From the NCBI GenBank assembly GCA_038207585.1, contig JBBQZP010000056.1, forward strand, positions 1 through 14,845: a DNA stretch of 14,845 nucleotides, read 5' to 3'. This document shows positions 5,967-12,852 of this stretch, in pieces. This stretch comes from JBBQZP01 sp038207585. GTDB lineage: Bacteria; Pseudomonadota; Alphaproteobacteria; Rhodobacterales; Rhodobacteraceae. A program made the translations under genes and the position numbers. A model generated the notes under the pieces. It was not told the origin of the DNA. It saw only the letters and a program-made list of their open reading frames with translations, and did not search any database. How positions within the stretch are numbered: position 1 is the first letter of the stretch; each line of letters starts with the position of its first letter.

Positions 5967-7046
5967 ATGTTGGGACTTTTGGGGTTGTTCGGGGCGATGT
6001 TCGCCGGCGTTCTTGCCGACGCGGTGGTGGGCGGCATGTCGAAAGGCGTGGATGACGATGAGCCGGACCAGACCGAAGATGACGATACGTCGCAGCCGGA
6101 CGAGGCCAGCGGCAACATGCTCGATTGGGTCAGTGTCGCCGCCGCGCATGATGAAGGCGTGACACCCGACCCCGAGGATACCGAAGGCCATTCCACCCAC
6201 GACCCGGAATCGACCGATACGCCCGAAACACCTGACCCGGATGTGCAGCTGACCGGCACCGACGGGTCAGACATCCTGACCGGCGATGGCGGCGATGATG
6301 CCGTCACCGGCGGCGCGGGCGATGATCAGTTGGGCGGGCGCAGCGGTGATGACACGATCAGCGGCGGCGACGGGCGTGACATCATCCACGCGGGCGACGG
6401 CGATGACGTGGCCTACGGCGGAGCCGGAAACGACACGATCGAGGGCGAAGGCGGCGACGATTCCCTGTTTGGTGGTGCCGGTGACGACAACATCGCCGGG
6501 CATTTCGGCGACGATTCCATTGCAGGCGGGACGGGCAACGATACCCTGCACGGCGGCGACGGTGACGATGGCCTTTCGGGCAGTTCGGGCGACGATTGGC
6601 TGACCGGTGACAAGGGCGACGACCGCTTATCGGGCGGCACAGGCAGCGACACGCTGGACGGCGGCGACGGCAACGATACCCTGTTCGGGCATGACAACAC
6701 CGACGACAACGCTGAGGATTTCCTGAACGGCGGCGCGGGCAACGACCTGTTGGTCGCGGGCGCTGGCGACCATATGTACGGCGACGACGGCTCCGACACC
6801 TTTGCCGTCGGCGATTGGATCAGCAATGGCAACGTCGCACATATCTCCGATTACAGCGCGGCAGACGATCAGATCGTCGTCGTCTACGATGCGGTCGCGC
6901 ACCCCGACCCGCAGCTGTCGTTGGTCAAGGATGATGACAGTGATGACGTGACGCTGTTTCTTGACGGGGCGGCGCTGGCGGTGGTGCAAAACGGTGCCGG
7001 GCTGACCACCAGCCAGATCCAGCTTACGACCACGATGCCGGCCTGA
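5967..7046 (+). CDS. RTX-repeat calcium-binding protein
   Basis: A protein of 359 residues built around nonapeptide RTX repeats of the GGxGxDxux type from about residue 96 to 280 (for example GGAGDDQLG, GGDGNDTLF, GGAGNDLLV). Such repeats fold as a calcium-loaded beta-roll, normally outside the cell after type I secretion. The N-terminus (1-23, MLGLLGLFGAMFAGVLADAV) is hydrophobic, either an anchor or uncleaved signal. It is followed by a very acidic, Thr/Pro-rich linker (about 28-95). The C-terminal 75 residues have no repeats and may carry the secretion signal. No catalytic domain (protease, lipase, haemolysin) is present, and no ABC/HlyD/TolC secretion genes are nearby. The ATG at 5967 is preceded by GGGGGTGGG; a GTG three codons earlier (5958) is an alternative start. 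A structural, adhesin-like or metal-binding role is possible. Confidence 0.9.
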   Translation: MLGLLGLFGAMFAGVLADAVVGGMSKGVDDDEPDQTEDDDTSQPDEASGNMLDWVSVAAAHDEGVTPDPEDTEGHSTHDPESTDTPETPDPDVQLTGTDGSDILTGDGGDDAVTGGAGDDQLGGRSGDDTISGGDGRDIIHAGDGDDVAYGGAGNDTIEGEGGDDSLFGGAGDDNIAGHFGDDSIAGGTGNDTLHGGDGDDGLSGSSGDDWLTGDKGDDRLSGGTGSDTLDGGDGNDTLFGHDNTDDNAEDFLNGGAGNDLLVAGAGDHMYGDDGSDTFAVGDWISNGNVAHISDYSAADDQIVVVYDAVAHPDPQLSLVKDDDSDDVTLFLDGAALAVVQNGAGLTTSQIQLTTTMPA

Positions 7047-7168
7047 TCCTGCGCCACAGGTGCAGCACAGCTTGCCTGCTGTTCAGAAGGCTTTTGCCGC
7101 GTTCTTGTCCGGATAAAGGTAAAGAGCGCGGCCCTTTGCCGGCACTGTAAGTTTAACCGGGCCCTTGC

Positions 7169-7678
7169 CTAATGCCAGGGCTCGGGCTGGCAGTCATAGC
7201 CGATGTACAAAGGATGCTTCGGCGCGCCGCCTTGCGTCAGGCCCAGATGCCACAAGGGCACGCCGGTGGCCCACAACATCGCCTTGACCGCCGCCCCGCG
7301 CCCCAGATGTGCGCCGTGGCTGCCCCAGGCGCAGATCACCCGGTCGGCCCAGCCCGCACTTTCCAGAATGGCCGCATCATTGTCCGGCCCCACCGGATCG
7401 GCTGCCCTGCGCATCACCTTGGGGTCGGTCGCGCGATAGGCAAAGATGTTCGTCACCCGGAACGCGCCAAACCCCAACACCCGCGCCCGCCGCTCGCACC
7501 GCTCCACCGTAGGGTCGTTCTGCACTTCGGTCGCGGTGGACGGGTTCAGCATCACGAACACCGCTTTGGGCCCCACCCCCCAGGTCCGCGTCAGACAATA
7601 GCGATACGCCATGCACGGCGAATAGATGGCCACACTCGCCGCATCGCCTTTCTGAAACGTGCGGGTGATCAGGTCCAT
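7169..7678 (-). CDS. DUF1643 family protein
   Basis: A cytoplasmic-looking protein of 169 residues with the hallmarks of DUF1643: MLNPSTA (43-49), NDPTVERC (54-61), NIFAYRATDP (77-86), WGSHG (118-122) and GAPKHPLYIG (151-160). The biochemical function of this family is not established, as far as I know. GGAG (plus 7686-7689) seven bases upstream of the ATG at 7678 favours that start over the in-frame ATG at 7699. It follows truB on the same strand after 75 bases that contain the palindrome at 7698-7711, and it converges with the RTX gene. Confidence 0.85.
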   Translation of the reverse strand: MDLITRTFQKGDAASVAIYSPCMAYRYCLTRTWGVGPKAVFVMLNPSTATEVQNDPTVERCERRARVLGFGAFRVTNIFAYRATDPKVMRRAADPVGPDNDAAILESAGWADRVICAWGSHGAHLGRGAAVKAMLWATGVPLWHLGLTQGGAPKHPLYIGYDCQPEPWH

Positions 7679-7697
7679 GCCCTTACTCCGCGACTTC

Positions 7698-7711
7698 ATT
7701 TTTGCAAAAAT
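7698..7711. repeat. Palindrome ATTTTTGCAAAAAT in the truB-DUF1643 spacer
   Basis: A perfect 14-bp palindrome between truB and the DUF1643 gene, overlapping the alternative DUF1643 start codon at 7699. I recall near-identical elements flanked by GAGTAT and GAAG in many Rhodobacteraceae intergenic regions, which suggests a dispersed family motif. Its role (terminator-like, protein site) is not known to me. Confidence 0.5.
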
Positions 7712-7753
7712 ACTCGCCGCGCAGCGTCTGCCCGCGCAACCCGCGACCCCGCA

Positions 7754-8656
7754 TCAGTTGAAGACCCGCGCCGGATGTAATTCGCCCGCCTTGTAGATGC
7801 CAACAGCCACGGCCCGGCCAAGGTAGCTGGCCCAGGCCTCGTCGCCATATTCGGCCGACGAGGTGATCACCATGCCGGGATTGCCGTTGCGCAACCGCGC
7901 GGCCCCTTCCGGCGTGGCGGGCAGTTCGGGCAGATCCGCCAAGCCGATCTCCAGCGGTTGCAACAGCGCGTCAATCTCGGGCGTCCGCGCCAAAGCCTCG
8001 ATCTGCTCCAGCGTCACGCCATCTGCGGCATCAAACGGCCCCGACCAGGTGCGCCGCAGCCAAGCCACATGGCCAAGACATCCCAGCGCCGCCCCCAGAT
8101 CGCGGGCGATGGCGCGCACATACCCGCCCTTGCCGCAGACCATTTCCAATTCGGCATGGTCGGCATCGGGCCGCGCGATCAGATCAAGGCTTTCCACCCA
8201 CAAAGGCCGCGCCGCAATCTCGACCACCTCGCCGTCGCGGGCCAGATCATAGGCGCGGCTCCCGTCGATCTTCACGGCGGAAAACTGTGGCGGGATTTGC
8301 ATGATGTCGCCACGAAACGCGGCCAGCGCTGCGGAAATCCCGGCATCTGACGGGCGCAGATCCGATGTCGCCAGAACCTCGCCCGAGGCGTCGTCAGTCG
8401 TCGTCGCCGCACCAAAGCGCACCACAAAGCGATAGCATTTCAGCGCATCGGTGACGTAAGGAACAGTCTTTGTCGCCTCTCCCAGGGCCACCGCCAGAAC
8501 GCCGGTCGCATCCGGGTCCAGCGTGCCCGCATGGCCTGCCTTTTGCGCGTCAAACGCCCACTTCACCTTGTTCACCACGGCGGTCGAGGTCAGGCCCGCA
8601 GGTTTGTCCACCACCAGCCAGCCCGATATCGCGCGGCCTTTTTTCGTGCGTGCCAT
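7754..8656 (-). CDS. truB: tRNA pseudouridine(55) synthase TruB
   Basis: It isomerises U55 in the T-loop of tRNAs to pseudouridine. The 300 residues match the family. The catalytic motif GHAGTLDPDATGVL (41-54) contains the nucleophilic aspartate D47. The N-terminal WLVVDKPAGLTS (13-24), the IPPQFSAVKIDGSRAYDLAR stretch and KGGYVRAIARDLG are typical. A purine-rich AGGGGAAG precedes the ATG. It sits 68 bases downstream of the NAGPA-like gene on the same strand and is likely part of the rbfA transcript. Confidence 0.97.
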   Translation of the reverse strand: MARTKKGRAISGWLVVDKPAGLTSTAVVNKVKWAFDAQKAGHAGTLDPDATGVLAVALGEATKTVPYVTDALKCYRFVVRFGAATTTDDASGEVLATSDLRPSDAGISAALAAFRGDIMQIPPQFSAVKIDGSRAYDLARDGEVVEIAARPLWVESLDLIARPDADHAELEMVCGKGGYVRAIARDLGAALGCLGHVAWLRRTWSGPFDAADGVTLEQIEALARTPEIDALLQPLEIGLADLPELPATPEGAARLRNGNPGMVITSSAEYGDEAWASYLGRAVAVGIYKAGELHPARVFN

Positions 8657-8707
8657 CAGCTTCCCCTGTCGCCATCATCTTACCCTGCGGAAAGACCGCC
8701 TGCTATC

Positions 8708-8740
8708 GGTGCCGCTGCCTTGCGTCAAGGTTTCGGCACC
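8708..8740. repeat. Two-tier stem-loop overlapping the stop of the NAGPA-like gene
   Basis: GGTGCCG (8708-8714) pairs with CGGCACC (8734-8740), and inside it CCTTG (8718-8722) pairs with CAAGG (8726-8730), separated by symmetric 3-base internal loops and a 3-base apex. It spans the stop codon (8725-8727). Without a T-run it is not a classical terminator; it may protect or punctuate the message between this gene and truB. Confidence 0.45.
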
Positions 8741-9453
8741 ACCACGCCCACAATCGGCCCCATCGGAAAGCCTGAATCGTGCCGCCCAAGATCGGGCGCA
8801 TAAAGCCGCGAGATCGAGCCGTCGAAGTAAAGCGCGTTCGGCACTTGCAGCACATCGCGAAAGAGCCGCGCAAAGCTGTGGAAATTCACCGCACCGTTCG
8901 AGATCACAAAGAACGCCGCAGCCCCGTCGGCGCTGACCCCCACCCCGTTTCGGATGTTGAGCGAATCTGAATCCGCCAGAAACCGCGGGTGCAACGCGCC
9001 GTCAATCACCAGCATCGGGCCGGATTGCGTGGCAAAGCGGCAGACAGGCGGTGCCGATGCATAGGCGCGCGTCTCGATCACGGCAAAGCGGTCGGATATG
9101 CAGAACACGCCGTTCGGAAGCAGACCGAAATTGCCGGAACTCGCCCCCTTGACCAGCGCCGAAGCCTGAACCCCGTCCTCGATATAAAGCCCGACGGGCG
9201 CGCGGTCGGGGTGATACATGCCGCCGTTCATCGCAAACGCCAGCGCCTCGCCCTTGGCGCCAAGCTGTGCATCCACCGCTGAAAAACTGCCCAGAACCGC
9301 ACCATCCGGCCCGGAATGAAACAGCCGCACATCCGCGCCCGCCTGCACCTCGCAAACCGTATAGGGCTGATCCTCAAAGAAAATATCGCGGCAGCCTGCC
9401 CCGGCCATCTGGGCCGAAAGCAGAACCGCGCTAGCGATCCGCCAGATCATCAT
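8725..9453 (-). CDS. Secreted phosphodiester glycosidase (NAGPA/DUF2233) family protein
   Basis: About 242 residues. The N-terminus MMIWRIASAVLLSAQMAGAG is a likely Sec signal peptide, placing the protein in the periplasm or outside. The body matches the NAGPA-like fold: FAMNGGMYHPDRAPVGLYI (73-91), NFGLLPNGVF (108-117), TQSGPMLVIDG (142-152), RNGVGVS (168-174) and ALYFDGSISRLYAP (207-220). Cysteines at 21, 34, 118 and 138 could form disulfides. Animal NAGPA removes N-acetylglucosamine from phosphodiesters; the bacterial substrate is unknown. The start overlaps the 3' end of rbfA by 23 bases, so the two are probably translationally coupled. ATG codons at 9453, 9450 and 9465 are all possible. 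A secreted hydrolase inside a translation gene cluster is odd. Confidence 0.85.
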   Translation of the reverse strand: MMIWRIASAVLLSAQMAGAGCRDIFFEDQPYTVCEVQAGADVRLFHSGPDGAVLGSFSAVDAQLGAKGEALAFAMNGGMYHPDRAPVGLYIEDGVQASALVKGASSGNFGLLPNGVFCISDRFAVIETRAYASAPPVCRFATQSGPMLVIDGALHPRFLADSDSLNIRNGVGVSADGAAAFFVISNGAVNFHSFARLFRDVLQVPNALYFDGSISRLYAPDLGRHDSGFPMGPIVGVVVPKP

Positions 9454-9865
9454 CCGACCCGTCATCCTGCCCGGCAGCGATATCGCGCTGCACCACCTCG
9501 TCCGAGAACATGCGGCGGGACTGATCCAGTCTGTCAAACGTCTCATCCGGAAGAAAGCGCAGATCGGGCGCGTATTTCAGCGTCATTTCCTTGGCAACCC
9601 GACGCCGCAATTCGTATTTGTTGCGAACAAGCGCCGCAATCGCCGCCGCCACATCGCCGCCGCCCAAAGGCATCACATAGGCGGTCGCGATCTTCAGATC
9701 ATTTGAACAGCGCACCTCGCCCACCGTGATCGACATGCGGTTCAGGTCGGGGTCGTGAATCTCGGCCCGGTTCAAGATGTCAGACAGCGTGCGGCGGATC
9801 ATTTCGCCGACGCGCAACTGACGCTGCGAAGGGCCGGAGCCCGTGGAAAAGCGGTTCTGTGCCAT
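9431..9865 (-). CDS. rbfA: 30S ribosome-binding factor RbfA
   Basis: A ribosome maturation factor that binds the free 30S subunit and helps form helix 1 at the 16S 5' end. It has 144 residues. The N-terminal GPSQRQLRVGEMIRRTLSDI (11-30) and the DPDLNRMSITVGEVRCSNDL region, with a KH-like fold, are typical. The C-terminus is acidic and unstructured (GQDDGSDDDLADR). MAQNRF was chosen as the start because family members begin M-A-x-N-R-F; an ATG three codons upstream is possible, and neither has a clear Shine-Dalgarno. In the classical order infB precedes rbfA; here rbfA is first and faces dapB across 92 bases, so a local promoter is expected. Confidence 0.96.
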   Translation of the reverse strand: MAQNRFSTGSGPSQRQLRVGEMIRRTLSDILNRAEIHDPDLNRMSITVGEVRCSNDLKIATAYVMPLGGGDVAAAIAALVRNKYELRRRVAKEMTLKYAPDLRFLPDETFDRLDQSRRMFSDEVVQRDIAAGQDDGSDDDLADR

Positions 9866-9957
9866 GCCGTGCATGTAGGGCTTTTCGCGCGCCCCCGCAA
9901 CGGCGGGGTTTCGGGCCGCGCATATTGCCGCTAAACCGGGTCAAAACGGGGGATATC
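9866..9957. promoter_or_regulatory. Divergent rbfA/dapB promoter region
   Basis: This 92-base gap must drive both genes. It holds a hairpin CCCCGC-AACG-GCGGGG (9893-9908). A weak -10-like CATATT lies on the plus strand before dapB. I could not set convincing -35/-10 pairs for either direction. GGGGGA six bases before the dapB ATG is its ribosome-binding site. Confidence 0.4.
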
Positions 9958-10767
9958 ATGTCGGAACTGCCGGGACTTGTGATCGCAGGCGCGTCGGGGC
10001 GCATGGGGCAGATGCTGACAGGCCTTGTCGCGGCATCCGGCAAAGCGCGGCTGGTGGGCTGTCTGGAACGCCAGGGCCATCCTTGGGTCGGGCAGGATAT
10101 AGGCACGGCGATGGGCGGCGCAGCGCTGGGCGTCACCGTGACCGATGACCCGTTGGAGGCGATGGCGGTGGCGCAGGGCATCATCGACTTTACCTCACCT
10201 GCCGCCACGGTTGAATTCGCGGCACTGGCCGCACAGGCCCGCGCCGTGCATGTGATCGGCACCACCGGGCTTGAGGCCGCACATCTGGCCGCGATCAGCC
10301 GCGCCGCCCATCACGCAGTCATCGTGCGGGCGGGCAACATGAGCCTTGGGGTCAACCTTCTGACCCGCCTGACCCAAAAGGTGGCGGCGGCACTCGATGC
10401 CGACTGGGATATCGAGATTGTCGAGGCGCACCACCGCCACAAGGTTGACGCTCCGTCCGGCACCGCACTGATGCTGGGGCAGGCGGCGGCCGATGGGCGC
10501 GGCGTGGATCTGGACGCGGTACGCGAGGCCGCCCGCAACGGCATCAGCGACGCGCGCCCCGTGGGTGGCATCGGGTTTTCCTCGATCCGTGGCGGCGATA
10601 TCGTGGGTGAACATGATGTGATCTTTGCCACTGCGGGCGAACGGATCATCCTGCGCCACATTGCCACCGACCGCGCGGTGTTCGCGCGCGGGGCATTGAA
10701 AGCGGCTTTGTGGGGCCAGACGGCCAAACCCGGAGAATACGACATGATGGATGTGCTGGGGCTCTGA
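9958..10767 (+). CDS. dapB: 4-hydroxy-tetrahydrodipicolinate reductase
   Basis: It reduces 4-hydroxy-tetrahydrodipicolinate with NAD(P)H in the diaminopimelate pathway to lysine and peptidoglycan. It has 269 residues, the usual length. The nucleotide-binding GASGRMG (11-17), DFTSP (77-81) and GTTG (101-104) are present. The catalytic signature EAHHRHKVDAPSGTA (156-170) has H158 and K162 at the positions of E. coli H159 and K163. The ATG at 9958 follows GGGGGA; an in-frame ATG 33 codons upstream would overlap rbfA and adds non-family residues. Confidence 0.97.
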   Translation: MSELPGLVIAGASGRMGQMLTGLVAASGKARLVGCLERQGHPWVGQDIGTAMGGAALGVTVTDDPLEAMAVAQGIIDFTSPAATVEFAALAAQARAVHVIGTTGLEAAHLAAISRAAHHAVIVRAGNMSLGVNLLTRLTQKVAAALDADWDIEIVEAHHRHKVDAPSGTALMLGQAAADGRGVDLDAVREAARNGISDARPVGGIGFSSIRGGDIVGEHDVIFATAGERIILRHIATDRAVFARGALKAALWGQTAKPGEYDMMDVLGL

Positions 10768-10841
10768 AAATCTGTCGTTGAAAAGTGATCCGACCATGGC
10801 AGGTGTCCGTAATTGGCATGCGTCAAGGGTAGGGGATTGGT

Positions 10842-11213
10842 ATGCTGAAAACTGCAACGGTCGTTTTTGCATTGGTCGGGTTTGAATTGGTCGGGGCGGC
10901 GCAACCCGCGCTGGCTGAAGATTTTGCCCGCGTGCAGGCGAAATCGGAATTCGTATCGCTGATCTCGGGCAAGGCGCTAACGCGGTTCGGCATCGAACTT
11001 GACGTGTCCGTTGATGGCGCGATCACGGGCAGCGCCTTTGGCAAGCCGGTAACGGGGGCATGGCGCTGGGCCGATGGAATGTTCTGCCGCGATCTTTCTT
11101 TTGGCAAGCGCGATCTGGGGCCGAATTGTCAGGTCGTGCAGCGCAACGGCGATACGATCCGCTTTATCGCAGATGAAGGTAAGGGCGATTTTGCCGACCT
11201 GCGGCTGGAATAG
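10842..11213 (+). CDS. Small secreted protein downstream of dapB
   Basis: A protein of 123 residues with a clear signal peptide: a hydrophobic stretch 5-20 and a likely cleavage after ALA at 23-25. The mature part, about 98 residues, holds two cysteines (in MFCRDL and GPNCQ) that may form a disulfide, and looks like a small beta-rich periplasmic protein. I do not recognise a function. I recall relatives in Rhodobacteraceae being labelled dihydrodipicolinate reductase, apparently from their position next to dapB; nothing in the sequence supports that activity, as there is no nucleotide-binding loop or catalytic histidine motif. AGGGG six bases before the ATG supports the start. It lies 74 bases after dapB and could be co-transcribed. 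Confidence 0.8.
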   Translation: MLKTATVVFALVGFELVGAAQPALAEDFARVQAKSEFVSLISGKALTRFGIELDVSVDGAITGSAFGKPVTGAWRWADGMFCRDLSFGKRDLGPNCQVVQRNGDTIRFIADEGKGDFADLRLE

Positions 11214-11216
11214 CGC

Positions 11217-11390
11217 CTAGAAGTCGATCGCAAGACCCTTCTTTTCCCAATCGCCATAGCGCACGGGTTCGGGCCCGTCGCGGCCGCCCAATTCCTTTGG
11301 CATGGCCTTTGCATCGGCAATCTTGCGGCGCTCTTCGGCCTCGGCAAGGGCGCGTTTGGCGGCGGGGGGCAACTCTGGTGTGTCGGGCAT
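11217..11390 (-). CDS. DUF1674 / SdhAF4-like protein
   Basis: A 57-residue protein that automatic callers easily miss. It starts MPDTPELPPAAKRALAEAEE and ends with the family signature KELGGRDGPEPVRYGDWEKK plus GLAIDF. This C-terminal block matches DUF1674, the family of succinate dehydrogenase assembly factor 4, which in mitochondria binds flavinated SdhA and helps assemble complex II. No sdh gene is in the window. It converges tail-to-tail with the small secreted gene, three bases apart, and is divergent from rsmB. Its AAGGAA ribosome-binding site (11399-11404) lies eight bases upstream, within a tandem duplication. Confidence 0.9.
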   Translation of the reverse strand: MPDTPELPPAAKRALAEAEERRKIADAKAMPKELGGRDGPEPVRYGDWEKKGLAIDF

Positions 11391-11398
11391 GGCCAGTC

Positions 11399-11426
11399 TT
11401 CCTTGTGCAGGGTTCCTTGTGCAGGC
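11399..11426. repeat. 14-bp tandem duplication in the DUF1674/rsmB divergent spacer
   Basis: TTCCTTGTGCAGGG (11399-11412) is followed at once by TTCCTTGTGCAGGC (11413-11426), 13 of 14 bases identical. On the minus strand each unit carries AAGGAA, so the ribosome-binding site of the DUF1674 gene is duplicated. It looks like a recent slippage or duplication event. Confidence 0.8.
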
Positions 11427-11477
11427 TTACGCCATGATATACGGCGCGGGCTTCGGGGAACAAGGCAGGGTGCGTGC

Positions 11478-12749
11478 ATGGCGGGCGAAGGATTAAGCGC
11501 ACGGATGGCGGCGCTGGCGCTTTTGGGTGCCGTGATCGACGATGGCGCGATGCTGACGCAACTGCTGGCGAGCAGCGCATCGCCCGTATCGGGGCTGACG
11601 CCCTCTGACCGGGCGCGGGCGCAACGGCTCGCCCTTCAGGTGCTGCGCCACGCCGAACCGTGCGATACCGTGCTGGCCCCGTTCCTGCGCAAGGAACCCC
11701 CGTCCGAGGTGCGTCAGATCCTGCGGCTGGCCGTGGTGGAAATGGTCGTTGACGGTGCCGCAGCGCATGGCGTGGTGAACGCAGCGGTGGATATCGCGCG
11801 GCGCGGACGGCGCACGCAGGGGCTGGCGGGCATGGTCAACGCGGTTTTGCGCAAGGTGGCGGCGCTGGACGCCCCCTTTGCCAAACTGCCCGCGCAACGC
11901 CTGCCCTATTGGTTGCGCAAGCCCCTCGTCGATGCCTGGGGGCGCGAGGCTGTCAGCGGGATGGAGGCGGTGTTTGCCCGCTCCGCCCCTGTGGATCTGA
12001 CGCTGAAACCGGGGGCCGTGGTGCAGATCGACGGGGCCGAGGCGTTGCCCACGGGAAGTCTGCGCCTGCCCGCGACGGTTCAGGTCAGCGCGTTGCCGGG
12101 GTATGAGGCGGGTAATTGGTGGGTGCAGGATGCGGCGGCGGCGCTGGCGGTGCGGCTTTTGAACCCCCAAAAGGCTGAGCGAGTGCTGGACCTGTGCGCC
12201 GCGCCGGGTGGCAAGACGATGCAGATGGCGGCTGCGGGGGCTTCGGTTACGGCGCTGGATATCTCGGGGCCGCGCATGGCGAGGGTGCGCGAAAATCTGG
12301 CGCGGACGGGGCTTGCGGCAGAATTGATCACGGCGGATGCGCTGCAATGGCAGCCGGATGCGCCGTTCGATGCCATTCTGCTGGATGCGCCCTGTTCGGC
12401 TACCGGCACGATCCGCCGCCATCCGGACCTGCCGTTCGTCAAGGACGGCAGCGACCTTCCCGACCTTGTGGCGCTGCAAACAGCGCTGATCGACCGGGCG
12501 CTGGGCTGGCTGAAACCCGGCGGGCGGCTGGTCTATTGCACCTGCTCGCTGTTGCCGGATGAGGGCGAGGCGCAACTGCACGCGGCATTGGCCCGCCACC
12601 CCGCGTTGCGGATCACGCGGCCCGACATCAGTGGCCTAGAACCTGATTGGATCACCGCCGAAGGTGCCATCCGCACTCGTCCCGACCATTGGGCAGACCG
12701 TGGCGGGATCGACGGGTTCTTCATGGTGCGGCTTTCCGCCGAAGTCTGA
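11478..12749 (+). CDS. rsmB: RsmB/NOP family rRNA (cytosine-5) methyltransferase
   Basis: A SAM-dependent RNA m5C methyltransferase, 423 residues, likely acting on 16S rRNA (C967 in E. coli). An N-terminal NusB-like helical domain (about 1-135, with VVNAAVDIARR and GMVNAVLRKV) precedes the Rossmann domain. SAM motif I is LDLCAAPGGKT (237-247), motif IV DAPCSATGTIRRHPD has C306, and motif VI YCTCSLLPDEGE has C356. Both cysteines of the class are present. The ATG at 11478 has a modest CAGGG upstream; an in-frame ATG at 11403 would run into the tandem duplication and is unlikely. RsmB is the best name, but the family is broad and the exact target is not proven. Confidence 0.92.
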   Translation: MAGEGLSARMAALALLGAVIDDGAMLTQLLASSASPVSGLTPSDRARAQRLALQVLRHAEPCDTVLAPFLRKEPPSEVRQILRLAVVEMVVDGAAAHGVVNAAVDIARRGRRTQGLAGMVNAVLRKVAALDAPFAKLPAQRLPYWLRKPLVDAWGREAVSGMEAVFARSAPVDLTLKPGAVVQIDGAEALPTGSLRLPATVQVSALPGYEAGNWWVQDAAAALAVRLLNPQKAERVLDLCAAPGGKTMQMAAAGASVTALDISGPRMARVRENLARTGLAAELITADALQWQPDAPFDAILLDAPCSATGTIRRHPDLPFVKDGSDLPDLVALQTALIDRALGWLKPGGRLVYCTCSLLPDEGEAQLHAALARHPALRITRPDISGLEPDWITAEGAIRTRPDHWADRGGIDGFFMVRLSAEV

Positions 12750-12852
12750 CCCTGTGGCGCTGTCCTTTTGAAATGACAGGCCCGCCGCTTGCGGGTATGC
12801 TGCATCATCAGACCCGGAACCGGGCGGCGAGCAGGCAAAAAGGCGATCAGGC

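Noticed and set aside
6250..6810. Regularly spaced DNA repeats that could suggest a CRISPR or tandem array
   Set aside because: The periodicity is 27 bases, the coding length of RTX nonapeptides, and the reading frame is intact; it is protein repeat, not an array.
7047..7168. Possible terminator between the RTX and DUF1643 genes
   Set aside because: Only short weak pairings (such as CAGCA/TGCTG and AAAG/CTTT) and no T-run on either strand; I could not support a terminator.
9893..9908. Hairpin CCCCGC-AACG-GCGGGG as a terminator
   Set aside because: It lies between two divergent gene starts and lacks a T-run, so termination makes no sense there.
11493..12599. A 368-residue minus-strand frame inside rsmB
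   Set aside because: Arg/Gln/His-rich shadow of rsmB, which has complete methyltransferase motifs.
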